Source: Nitrobacter vulgaris (GTDB lineage: Bacteria > Pseudomonadota > Alphaproteobacteria > Rhizobiales > Xanthobacteraceae). From it: a stretch of DNA of 64,000 bases. Shown here piece after piece: positions 18,020 to 26,421 of the stretch. The position numbers and the translations under genes were made by a program. The stretch covers positions 1 through 64,000 of the forward strand of contig NZ_MWPQ01000023.1 in NCBI RefSeq assembly GCF_002028545.1. Direction: 5' to 3'. Position 1 is the first letter of the stretch; each line of letters begins with the position of its first letter. The notes beneath the pieces were generated by a model, which did no database searches, was not told the origin of the DNA, and was given only the letters and a program-made list of their open reading frames with translations.

Positions 18020-20260
18020 ATGCGGATCACGCGGGACCGTATTCATCTAGAGCCGGACGGCGTTCTGCTGATCGGCCTAGCCGGCCCGATCCTGATCCGG
18101 AGCGAAACGGTCAGGGAGATGATCGAGGCGCTTCTGGCCTATGCCGATCCGACTTCTGGAGAAGTCTACGGGATTCGGCCGCACGGCGGCCGAATGGAGG
18201 CTTGTTACACTGAACTGACCCAGTTGCTTGAGATAGCGGGCGTGGCGGATGCTGGAAGTGCTGCGACGCAGGCGCCGCGCCCACGCGAGGGCCACGTGCT
18301 TATTGCTGGCGATGCCGATTGGGTGCCGGCCTTGGCCGAAGAACTCGCCCATTCGGGGATAGCGTACCTGTCGTTCTGGTATCCTGAGCCGGGTGGCAAT
18401 TGCGACGCGGCAACCAGTCCGGAAGCTCTGTGCAGCAGGATCAAAATCATGGCCCCGGAATGCATCGCCCGCTTGCACGCATGCGCCGACAGAGAATGGG
18501 ATTTACCTCCGGATGTGGACCTCGTCGTAGGCGCGCTGGCCCCGGTCAGGGTAGGACGGCAAGTCGAGCTGGAGCGCGCTTGCCGCGCTGTCAGGATCGC
18601 CTTTCTCGGGGCGGAGATCGTCGGCACGCGGGGTTGCATCGGCCCGATCTCCCTTCCAGGCACCGCGGGTTGCTGGCTCTGTGCACGTCAGCGGCGCCGT
18701 GCGCATAACCCCGATCCCGAGGCGGTGGCGCGCGCCGATCGTCTGACGGTTGTGAATTACCCACCTCTGCCGTGGGACGTGGCGCGGTCCTTCGGGCAAT
18801 CGGTTGCGGTGGAGGTCCGGCGCTATCTCCGCTCAGTTGCTGAAGGGTCGCTGCGCGCGCATGTGCGGATCGTCGAGGTGCACGGGCAGACCTCGGCGCG
18901 CCATGGCTTCGTTCCGATGCCTTGGTGCGAGACCTGTGGAACGGATGGTCCGGCACTGCCGCGGCCGGACCTTTCGGCCACCGTTGACGAGACTGACGTA
19001 GAGACGATCCGAACGGCGTTCCGGAACTGGATCGATCCGGAAACAGGACCGATTGTCGGGCCGGTCCTCCGGGAGCTGCCGCAGTTCGCGCGCAAAGCTT
19101 TTGTTGCGGTTGCGGAGATTGCCCCTTTTTGCGCGTTTCGAACCGATCCTACCCTACCGGAGCCGGCGTCTGGCAAGGGGATGGCGGGAGGGACAGCAAT
19201 GCTCGGCGCGATCGGAGAAGCGTTCGAAAGATATGCCGCTTCGCGCTGCGATCTTGATACCCTGGTCCAAGCCCGTATGGCCGAGCTCGATGGCCTAGTG
19301 CTCGATCCGCGTCGGGTTGGAATGTATGATGCTGCGCAATATGCCGCCGAAGGCTTTCCATTCGCGCCCTTCGATCGCGAGGCAGTTCATTTTTGGAGGT
19401 TGGCGAACAATTTGCGAACCGGAACGAAGACGTGGGTACTGGCCAGTCAACTGTACTACAAGTTTCCGTCCGTGTTTTCGGATTTCGTCGCGCAAGTCAC
19501 TTCGAACGGGCTAGCCGCTGGAGCGGACTTGGAAAGTGCAACGATGCGGGCCGTTCTGGAGCTCATTGAACGGGACGCGGTCATGGTCGCGTGGCTCTGC
19601 CGCGACCCGGGGCGCCAACTGCCGCTCAATCTCTGCGATGCCGAGACCCGCGACATCGCCGGTGAACTGATGTCCGCGGGCGCTTCTGTCGCATTTTACC
19701 TGCTCGAGGGCGCGGGAAAGACTCCGGTGGTTCTGTGCACAGCCATGGGAGACGGACGGTCATGGCCCGGCCTATCCGCCACTGCGGCGGCGCATCCCTG
19801 TCTCCGGCGTGCGGCCCGAGGGGCGATGCTGGAGCAGGCCGTCTCGGGCTTCGGCCTGAGGAAGATGCTGCGAGAGGGAAGTGGACCGCGGCCAATGCGT
19901 CCAGAGGAGGTGCGCTGCGGCCAGTTTCTCGACCACGCTTGTTATTATTTGCCTAAGCGAGAGGAGGAGTTGGCGTTTCTTCGAAACGCGCCGAGCTACG
20001 AACCGGAGGTGGAGAGTCATGACGAGCCGATTCCGAGCCTTGCTGAATTGGCGGCCCGTCTGGCCGGCGATGGAGTCGAGATCACGGTGGCCGACCTTAC
20101 CCCGCCCGACGTGGCGAGCGCCTCCATCCATGTCGTCCGCGCCGTCGCGGCAGGTCTACAGCCACTCCATTGCGGTTTCGGAATGGAGTTTCGCGGAAGC
20201 TGGAGGCTTCGACATTGGCGGAGGAAGGCGCTGAACCCGGCACCACACCCATTCTGCTGA
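18020..20260 (+). CDS. E1-like leader-binding / YcaO cyclodehydratase fusion (TOMM synthetase)
   Basis: The ATG at 18020 has GGAGA seven bases upstream; the product has 746 residues. Residues 1 to about 330 resemble the E1-like, leader-binding partner of TOMM cyclodehydratases. Two CxxC pairs (C218/C221 in GCWLC, C303/C306 in WCETC) would bind structural zinc. Residues about 385-746 are a YcaO domain with ATP-site motifs GKGMAGG, GEAFERY (E400, E403) and ELIERDAVMVAW. The protein ends NPAPHPFC, containing the PxPxP motif typical of azoline-forming YcaO enzymes. It should cyclise Cys/Ser/Thr of the precursor to azolines using ATP. No flavin dehydrogenase follows. The next sequence is a broken IS, so the operon may be truncated. 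Confidence 0.87.
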   Translation: MRITRDRIHLEPDGVLLIGLAGPILIRSETVREMIEALLAYADPTSGEVYGIRPHGGRMEACYTELTQLLEIAGVADAGSAATQAPRPREGHVLIAGDADWVPALAEELAHSGIAYLSFWYPEPGGNCDAATSPEALCSRIKIMAPECIARLHACADREWDLPPDVDLVVGALAPVRVGRQVELERACRAVRIAFLGAEIVGTRGCIGPISLPGTAGCWLCARQRRRAHNPDPEAVARADRLTVVNYPPLPWDVARSFGQSVAVEVRRYLRSVAEGSLRAHVRIVEVHGQTSARHGFVPMPWCETCGTDGPALPRPDLSATVDETDVETIRTAFRNWIDPETGPIVGPVLRELPQFARKAFVAVAEIAPFCAFRTDPTLPEPASGKGMAGGTAMLGAIGEAFERYAASRCDLDTLVQARMAELDGLVLDPRRVGMYDAAQYAAEGFPFAPFDREAVHFWRLANNLRTGTKTWVLASQLYYKFPSVFSDFVAQVTSNGLAAGADLESATMRAVLELIERDAVMVAWLCRDPGRQLPLNLCDAETRDIAGELMSAGASVAFYLLEGAGKTPVVLCTAMGDGRSWPGLSATAAAHPCLRRAARGAMLEQAVSGFGLRKMLREGSGPRPMRPEEVRCGQFLDHACYYLPKREEELAFLRNAPSYEPEVESHDEPIPSLAELAARLAGDGVEITVADLTPPDVASASIHVVRAVAAGLQPLHCGFGMEFRGSWRLRHWRRKALNPAPHPFC

Positions 20261-20330
20261 CCGAGCCGGCTGCAAAACGGTGACAGCTATCGTCTCGCGA
20301 CGGCCAGGCGATCTCTCCGAATTGCTCAAG

Positions 20331-20434
20331 TTACTCCGCTGTCGGATTTGTTGTGACGTTGATCCAGACCATCTCTCTGCGGTCGAGCCGGACGATGACG
20401 AAGGCATAGAGCAGGTCGGAACCGATAGTCGGGA
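20331..20434 (-). pseudogene. Inverted internal fragment of an IS481-like transposase
   Basis: On the minus strand this stretch reads TIGSDLLYAFVIVRLDRR...VWINVTTNP, the central integrase-core part of the same transposase whose C-terminus lies in the opposite orientation immediately to the right. The inversion shows that the element was rearranged internally. Confidence 0.65.
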
Positions 20435-20435
20435 C

Positions 20436-20681
20436 AACGAACGGCTGATCGGATCGATCCGGCGCGAGTGTTTGGACCACATCATTGTCTTGAGCGAGGT
20501 GCATCTGCGCCGGGTACTCAATTTTATGCCGACCATTGCAACCGTGTCAGAACCCCTCGATCTTTGGACAAGGATGCGCCGGCTTCCAGGCCGGTTCACC
20601 GAACCGGTGTCATTTGTTCACACGCCATTCTGGGCGGACCGCATCACCGCTACGCCCGTGTTCAAGTTTTCGGTACATACA
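20436..20681 (+). pseudogene. C-terminal fragment and right end of an IS481-like transposase
   Basis: It begins NERLIGSIRRECLDHIIVL. After a frameshift it continues SLDKDAPASRPVHRTGV...AILGGPHHRYAR, the usual end of integrase-core transposases of this type. The last bases TCGGTACATACA mark the right terminal repeat. A near-identical right end is at 23755-23877 and a shorter one ends at 33484. Confidence 0.75.
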
Positions 20682-20683
20682 AG

Positions 20684-20917
20684 GTTGTGGATCGTATGCG
20701 CGAGATCGGTGATGTCGGTGATCCGTTGAACCCATTGCTCGACGTAACGCGGCACAGCTTCTCTACCGATACCGATCTGGATCGCGCGATATGGCAGCGG
20801 CTGAAGGTGAAGATCGCGCTCAGGGTCCCACCGTATCCGAACCAGCGAAGCGGCCTTCAGCTTGACCCAATCGTCCTTGCTTGTTGAGGGATCGGATGGC
20901 CAGTGCCCAAAGCCCAT
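20684..20917 (-). pseudogene. Possible gene fragment truncated by the IS
   Basis: An open minus-strand frame from 20917 (MGFGHWPSDPSTSKDDWVKL...REAVPRYVEQWVQRITDITDLAHTIHN) has protein-like composition and runs into the IS right end. It may be a gene whose 3' part was lost there. The family is not recognised. Nothing else is seen between 20684 and 21014. Confidence 0.3.
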
Positions 20918-21014
20918 TCTAACGCCCGCGCAGGGCGCCAGGAAATATCTGGCAAGGCTGCCGATCTACCCTCTGATCGTTAGCACTAATCGGCAGCCTC
21001 CGATTAGCTTCCTA

Positions 21015-21515
21015 TCAACGAGTAGCCGCTTGAACGCCCGCTAGCGCGGCTTGGAGCGCCACTTCTTTCGTATGATCGAGCGATGTTTTCAACACCGTTC
21101 CGCCTTCACCTCTTAGACCTTCTAGCACTTTGTCGGCGGTGACCTTACGTACCAATACGAAGAGCGCAGCGGTCCCAGGCTGAATTGCGGCGGCAGTTTC
21201 CTTCATCCATTTGTCGTTGATGCCGACATCCGTTAGATATCCGCTAAGTGAACCGGATGCCGCGCCAAGCGCAGCCCCTGCCAGCGGCATCAAGAAGATC
21301 AGGCCGATAAGTGTTCCCCAAAAAGCACCCGAAACCGCACCCGTAGTCGTAGTGTTGAGTAGCTGGTTGAGTTTGACACGGCCTTGAGCATCCTTCGCTG
21401 CGATCACCGCGTCGCCGAGCTCAATCAGATATTCCTTCTGCATCGTCAGCAATTTCTGACGAACCTCTTCAGCCTTCTCTTCCGTAGGAAACGCGATCAC
21501 GACTAGATCACTCAT
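21015..21515 (-). CDS. DUF1269 family membrane-associated protein
   Basis: This 166-residue protein starts MSDLVVIAFPTEEKAEEVRQKL, typical of DUF1269. A Gly/Ala-rich hydrophobic hairpin is central (about 60-95: GAVSGAFWGTLIGLIFLMPL...GAASGSLSGYL), and an alpha/beta C-terminal part follows (GTAALFVLVRKVTADKVLE). AAGGAAC precedes the ATG. These proteins are often stress-associated in alphaproteobacteria; the molecular role is unknown. Confidence 0.85.
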   Translation of the reverse strand: MSDLVVIAFPTEEKAEEVRQKLLTMQKEYLIELGDAVIAAKDAQGRVKLNQLLNTTTTGAVSGAFWGTLIGLIFLMPLAGAALGAASGSLSGYLTDVGINDKWMKETAAAIQPGTAALFVLVRKVTADKVLEGLRGEGGTVLKTSLDHTKEVALQAALAGVQAATR

Positions 21516-21971
21516 GTTAGGGTTCCTTTTTGAGTTCAGTTTTCTTCGAGAACATTCGCGATGGGCGGTTGCTTTGATCTAAGTCAAAGACGAGTGGCAT
21601 GGTCTTTAGAAATGCACGGACTGGCAAGAATACTTTGTCTTGAGCCTTATAGGCAGGAAGGATGAACGAATGCACAAGTTCGGCGAGGCGTGGACCACAA
21701 GCTGCGGGGGGCTCCAGCACGCTGACATTACAGATTTCTGGGCCGGCTGCTGCATTCTTATTCTTCGTGAAATCGATTTCGGTCTGTTTCGCTAACCATT
21801 CTTACGATCTTGCCGAAACTCTCGACAGATTTACTGCACGCGATCCAGCAGCGTCGGTGCAGAGCGATTTTGACTTGGAAAAAAGTCGCCGCGCGGCTAG
21901 GCGACTTCGGAAGCCGACTGGAGGACTCGAACTTTCTCCATCGTTTAGATCTTGCTTGTATAGTTAAGTGA
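21516..21971. other. Spacer between two minus-strand genes
   Basis: Overlapping frames on both strands (for example 21662-21967 + and 21517-21720 -) lack ribosome binding sites and recognisable domains. The only supported element is the terminator at 21883-21907. Confidence 0.4.
21883..21907 (-). terminator. Rho-independent terminator downstream of the DUF4239 gene
   Basis: An 8-bp perfect stem (AAGTCGCC / GGCGACTT) has a 9-base loop. On the minus strand it is followed by a T-run (GGCGACTTTTTTCC). It lies 65 bases after the stop of the gene at 21972-22730. Confidence 0.75.
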
Positions 21972-22730
21972 TCATCTCGATAAAGGTGAAAGGGCTTGCG
22001 AGATCTGGGTCTCTGGTAGCTTCAGGAGCCCGCTGAAGGGCGTGTTGAGTTCAGCAATCAAAAACAAAGCGCTCGCTGCTGACAATGCAAAGAGACCTAC
22101 GAAGACCATTACAGTCGGATTGATCGCTCCGAGAATGCTGTAGCTTGCGAAGATAACGGCGAGCCAGAAAATAAGAAGCACCAGAAAAGGTACTGGAAGC
22201 GTGCTGCCCGAGTCGGTGTACAAATGTAGGCGAGCCTGGGCGCCGCGGTTTATGACCTCGTCGATTTGCTTCCTGAACTGGCGTTGCTGCTCGGTCGCAT
22301 TTGGCAGTTGATAGATAGTAGCCGAGAAGCGCTTCCAGGCGTCCGACGCCACGAACGCGTGATGGCCCAGCTGGCTTGCCGGAGCCCAGATGCCATTTGC
22401 CAGTGCTGCGGATTGCTGCCGCAAGGCTTCCCTCGCTCCGTCGGCCGGCGGGCCATATTCGGAAAGCAATTGGTCAAGCAAAACCAGATCAGATGATATC
22501 TGATTTAGCTGGGATGCGGTTGAATCATAAGAAATCTTTGCCGTCGAGATCAGCAGACCAAGAATGAGAGCTGCCAGTGTTGAAAGCAATCCCACGCCTG
22601 ACTTGATAACACTGATGGCTTGATCGTTGAGATGATGCTCCGGAAGGCGGTCGCGCAGCCATGAACCGACAGCGACCCCGCTGACCATTGCTGCGAGTGA
22701 GACGATCAATAACCACACGGATTCGCTCAC
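21972..22730 (-). CDS. DUF4239 (bestrophin-like) membrane protein
   Basis: This is a 252-residue inner-membrane protein. An N-terminal helix (residues 5-22) is followed by a second (about 42-62), a soluble segment rich in Gln/Ala/Leu (about 70-165), and two closely spaced C-terminal helices (about 178-200 and 205-225). This layout is that of DUF4239 proteins, distantly related to bestrophin channels. A terminator follows at 21883-21907. Its function is unknown. Confidence 0.8.
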   Translation of the reverse strand: MSESVWLLIVSLAAMVSGVAVGSWLRDRLPEHHLNDQAISVIKSGVGLLSTLAALILGLLISTAKISYDSTASQLNQISSDLVLLDQLLSEYGPPADGAREALRQQSAALANGIWAPASQLGHHAFVASDAWKRFSATIYQLPNATEQQRQFRKQIDEVINRGAQARLHLYTDSGSTLPVPFLVLLIFWLAVIFASYSILGAINPTVMVFVGLFALSAASALFLIAELNTPFSGLLKLPETQISQALSPLSR

Positions 22731-23047
22731 GCAGCGTGCCTTCCAGAGTTGTTAGCAGTCAGCTCGCGATCAAATAGTTTTGGAACTATATCATCGAAGG
22801 GCTTTTAGGGCATGCCTGGGCTGCGACGCCCACGTCCGTCCAGACTGCAGCGGAACCGATCGGGTTCGTCCAGAAAGAGCCGACGTCTTTTCGAAATGCC
22901 ACTAATTCCCCTTTCTCGAGGCTAGGGTTTGGGTCCTGACGCCAAAGGGGATCAGTGTACGCACGAGATGACATGAGATATCAAGTTCAGCGCGGTTTTG
23001 ATAAACTCGGCTACGTCACTTGCAATGTTGATGACGCGGTTGGGCGG
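22731..23047. other. Spacer without a supported gene
   Basis: A 62-codon minus-strand frame (22786-22974) has no ribosome binding site or known domain. I see no other signal. Confidence 0.35.
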
Positions 23048-23458
23048 TCACGCCAGATCCACTGCAAAGCGTTTGAGATCGGCGAGCGAGCAATGTGTCA
23101 GCGCACCCTCATGAGTGGCGCGCAAGACCACTCGCGGTGCTCGGTTTGCTTGGAATGCTTCCTGCCAGCGGGGTGCACATAAGCACCAACGGTCTCCGGG
23201 TTTCAGGCCTGGGAAACCGAACTCCGGCAATGGAGTCGAAAGATCGTTGCCGCGCGATACAGAAAAATCGAGAAACGCTGCAGTTACGACGACGCAGACC
23301 GTGTGACTACCATTGTCTTCTGGTCCAGTGTCGCAGCAGCCGTCCCGATAAAACCCCGTCATCGGCCTGATCGAACAAAGTTGAAGCGGCTCGCCGAGCA
23401 CGTTCCGACTTGTACGGCGGTGAGGGTCGCCCCCACTATCCTGATCGTCCCTTAGCAT
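23048..23458 (-). CDS. DUF2237 family protein
   Basis: This 136-residue protein contains the full DUF2237 signature: NVLGEPLQLC near residue 19, TGFYRDGCC, GSHTVC, then PEFGFPGLKPGDRWCLC and WQEAF in the C-terminal half. The conserved cysteines and the Asp/Gly-rich core suggest a metal or redox site, but no function is established. The IS remnant begins less than 75 bases upstream of its start, so its promoter may have been replaced. Confidence 0.88.
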   Translation of the reverse strand: MLRDDQDSGGDPHRRTSRNVLGEPLQLCSIRPMTGFYRDGCCDTGPEDNGSHTVCVVVTAAFLDFSVSRGNDLSTPLPEFGFPGLKPGDRWCLCAPRWQEAFQANRAPRVVLRATHEGALTHCSLADLKRFAVDLA

Positions 23459-23531
23459 TGCCGCACCTTGCCTTCATCCCTGCATCTGGCACCGAAAAAG
23501 CGGGCGCCGATGGCAATGTATGGACTAAGCG

Positions 23532-23877
23532 TTGCGACGCAAGCTGAAAAGCCGGGTTCGCCTCACGAACAGCGATCGCTGGTTCTTTGTCCAGCTGTAT
23601 CGCTGGTTTCCGTCGATCCTGCAGGTTCTCATGATTGTCCGGCCCGAGACGCTGGTGCGTTGGCATTGGGCTGGCTTTCGCCGCTATTGGCGGTGGAGAT
23701 CGCGCCCACTGGGAGGGCGACCTCAGATCGAGACGGAGCTGCGCGTAACCTATCGATCTTTGGACAAGGATGCGCCGGCCTCCAGGCCGGTTTACCGAAC
23801 CGGTGTCATTTGCTCACACGCCATTCTGGGCGGGCTGCATTAACGCTACGCCCGTGTTTAAATTTTCGGTACATACA
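23532..23877 (+). pseudogene. Internally deleted IS481-like transposase with right end
   Basis: The N-terminal part (RRKLKSRVRLTNSDRWFFVQ...RWHWAGFRRYWRWRSRPLGGRPQ) is fused in frame to the C-terminal part (SLDKDAPASRPVYRTGV...AILGGLH). About two thirds of the catalytic domain has been deleted. The right terminal repeat TCGGTACATACA ends at 23877. It precedes the pseudaminic-acid locus by about 90 bases and shares over 120 bases with the copy at 20549-20681. Confidence 0.75.
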
Positions 23878-23970
23878 ATCACTTGCCACTTCGTTGATTT
23901 AGTCTGACCGGCCCGTCATTGACATCGCGCGGACTTCGGTTACGCCACTCCCAGACAAAGAGAGGTCCAG

Positions 23971-24972
23971 GTGTTCAACGGCAAATCCGTATTTATTTCC
24001 GGCGGTACAGGCTCCTTCGGGCGCAAATTTGCGAATATACTACTCGAGCGCTACGACTTGGCGCGCCTGGTTTTCTATTCACGCGATGAGCTCAAGCAAT
24101 TCGAGATGCAGCAGGAAATAAACGCGCCCTGTATTCGCTGGCTAATTGGCGATGTGCGTGATCGCGCGCGTTTGATCGAAGCGACGCGTGGGATTGACTA
24201 TCTCGTTCATGCTGCCGCTATGAAGCAGGTGACAGCATCTGAATATAATCCAATGGAATGTATCCGCACCAACATTCATGGCGCGGAGAACATTGTGGCA
24301 GCCGCGCTTGCCAACGACGTTGAGCAGGTGGTCGCGCTCTCAAGCGACAAAGCGGCTAATCCGATCAACCTGTATGGCGCTACCAAGCTTGCATCGGATA
24401 AACTGTTCATTGCTGCCAACAATATGGCAGGCAAACGACGTACCGCCTTTTCGGTCGTGCGCTACGGTAACGTTGCCGGCTCGCGCGGATCGGTCGTCCC
24501 ATTTTTCGAAAAACTGATAGCGCAAGGCGCGACGTCATTGCCGATTACCGACGCCGCCATGACTCGTTTCTGGATATCGTTGCAGGAAAGCGTCGACTTC
24601 GTTCTGAAGTGCTTCCAACGTATGCATGGCGGCGAGATCTTTGTACCGAAGTTGCCGTCGATCCGGATAGTCGACCTTGCAACGGCGATTGCGCCGCACC
24701 TGCCACAGAACTTGATTGGTATCCGGCCGGGCGAAAAGCTGCACGAGATATTGTGCCCTGCGGATAATAGCCATTTGACGCTTGAGTTCAGTGATCATTA
24801 TGTAATGCGGCCGTCGATCAAGTTCCACGATCGCGGCTATGATTATTTGGAGAACCGTCTCGGGGAGACTGGTGCTCCTGTAGCGCGGGGTTTCGAGTAC
24901 AACTCCGGTACAAACCCCGTCCGTTACTCTGTGGAACAGATCCGGGAATTCTATGAACGGACCAAGACATGA
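23971..24972 (+). CDS. pseB: UDP-N-acetylglucosamine 4,6-dehydratase (inverting), PseB
   Basis: This 333-residue extended SDR enzyme begins with the NAD(P)-binding motif GGTGSFG (residues 11-17). It has AAAMKQV, the catalytic YGATK (about residue 135), and the PseB-specific C-terminus with PADNSHLTLEF. It performs the first step of pseudaminic acid synthesis: dehydration and C5 inversion of UDP-GlcNAc. It overlaps pseC by four bases (ATGA), showing translational coupling. The start is GTG at 23971 with AGAGAGG upstream. Confidence 0.92.
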   Translation: MFNGKSVFISGGTGSFGRKFANILLERYDLARLVFYSRDELKQFEMQQEINAPCIRWLIGDVRDRARLIEATRGIDYLVHAAAMKQVTASEYNPMECIRTNIHGAENIVAAALANDVEQVVALSSDKAANPINLYGATKLASDKLFIAANNMAGKRRTAFSVVRYGNVAGSRGSVVPFFEKLIAQGATSLPITDAAMTRFWISLQESVDFVLKCFQRMHGGEIFVPKLPSIRIVDLATAIAPHLPQNLIGIRPGEKLHEILCPADNSHLTLEFSDHYVMRPSIKFHDRGYDYLENRLGETGAPVARGFEYNSGTNPVRYSVEQIREFYERTKT

Positions 24973-26126
24973 TTCCCTATGGTCGTCAGGACATCTCTAG
25001 CGCCGATATCGAGGCGGTCGTCGAAGTCCTTCGGTCAGACTTCCTAACCCAAGGGCCGATGGTCCCGAGGTTTGAGGAGACGTTGGCGCGGGCAGTCGAC
25101 GCGCCTGAAGCGGTAGCCTTTTCCTCAGCAACTGCGGCGCTGCACGTCGCTTGTCTTGCGCTCGGGCTCGGTCCATCGGATCGACTCTGGACGGTGCCGA
25201 ACACCTTTGTGGCCTCCGCCAACTGCGGTCTCTACTGCGGAGCGACCGTCGATTTCGTCGATATCAATGCCAAGACCCGAAACATGGATGTCGAGGCACT
25301 GGCCGCCAAGCTCGAAGCGGCCGAACGCGACGGCACCCTGCCGAAGGTTGTCGTTCCAGTGGACTTCGCCGGTACTTCCGCAGATCTTGCCTCCATCCGC
25401 CGGTTGGCGGACCGATACGGCTTCCGCATCCTTGAAGACGCGAGCCATGCCGTAGGCGGATACTACCAGAATAGGCCCGTCGGTTCGAGCGAGCTCGCTG
25501 ACGTTACCGTTTTTTCCTTCCATCCCGTCAAGATTGTGACAACAGGAGAAGGCGGTGCGGCGACCACGCGTTCTGCCGAGATCGCCCATCGCATGCGCCT
25601 GCTGCGCAACCATGGCATTTCGCGCGATCCCGCTGATATGACCGCCGTTCCCGAAGGCCCTTGGTACTACGAGCAGGTGATGCTCGGCTTCAACTACCGT
25701 ATGACCGACATTCAGGCGGCGCTCGGCGTGAGGCAATTTGATCGCCTCGCCGAATTCGTTGCTCGGCGGCACACGATCGCGGCGCGTTATCATGAAGGGC
25801 TTGCCGGTCTTCCCGTGATTCGCCAGTTCGTGCCGGAGGGCACTCTCTCGGCGTTGCATCTATATGTCATTGAACTGGATGAAACCGTAAGACGTACTCG
25901 CGTCGAAGTTTTTGCAGCGATGCGCTCTTCAGGTATCGGCGTCAACGTCCATTACATCCCGGTCCATCTACAACCATGGTACCGGGCCTTGGGATTCTCC
26001 CGTGGCGATTTTCCGGCTGCCGAAAAATACTACGACTTCGCACTAACGTTGCCTATTCATCCAAACTTGAGCGCTGAACAGCAAGATTACGTTATGGAAC
26101 GGTTATCCCACGCGCTCGAAACTTGA
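24969..26126 (+). CDS. pseC: UDP-4-amino-4,6-dideoxy-N-acetyl-beta-L-altrosamine transaminase, PseC
   Basis: This 385-residue PLP-dependent aminotransferase of the DegT/DnrJ/EryC1 family begins IPYGRQDISSADIEAVVEVL. The PLP lysine is in SFHPVKIVTTGEGG (about residue 184). Other motifs are EDASHAVGG and LGFNYRMTDIQAALG. It converts the PseB product to the 4-amino sugar. The start codon overlaps the pseB stop, so the two form one operon. Confidence 0.92.
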   Translation: MIPYGRQDISSADIEAVVEVLRSDFLTQGPMVPRFEETLARAVDAPEAVAFSSATAALHVACLALGLGPSDRLWTVPNTFVASANCGLYCGATVDFVDINAKTRNMDVEALAAKLEAAERDGTLPKVVVPVDFAGTSADLASIRRLADRYGFRILEDASHAVGGYYQNRPVGSSELADVTVFSFHPVKIVTTGEGGAATTRSAEIAHRMRLLRNHGISRDPADMTAVPEGPWYYEQVMLGFNYRMTDIQAALGVRQFDRLAEFVARRHTIAARYHEGLAGLPVIRQFVPEGTLSALHLYVIELDETVRRTRVEVFAAMRSSGIGVNVHYIPVHLQPWYRALGFSRGDFPAAEKYYDFALTLPIHPNLSAEQQDYVMERLSHALET

Positions 26127-26421
26127 GGATCTAAATTGTTGTGTTTTGAGATTCCGACCCGAGATCCAACGTTCGGTCTTAGAGCAAGACGGGATGGCTG
26201 GCTTGTGACGTAGACGAGGCGACCAAAGCGCAACATCGAACGAGCCCTTCCACTTTTTCAGACCTTAAGTGCGAAGAAGTCATTCTTCAAAAACGCTGTT
26301 CATTGGAAGGACTGGGCCGACTGGACCTCAGATGGAGAGCTGCTTATAGAACGTGATCTTTTCGGGTTGGTTTGCGCGATCAGAAATTTGAAAACCAGAT
26401 CGCAGGGGTCTTCGTGGCGCC
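26127..26421. other. 295-base spacer between pseC and the next gene
   Basis: No gene or strong hairpin is seen. The length suggests that the 540-residue glycosyltransferase-like gene may have its own promoter. Confidence 0.3.
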
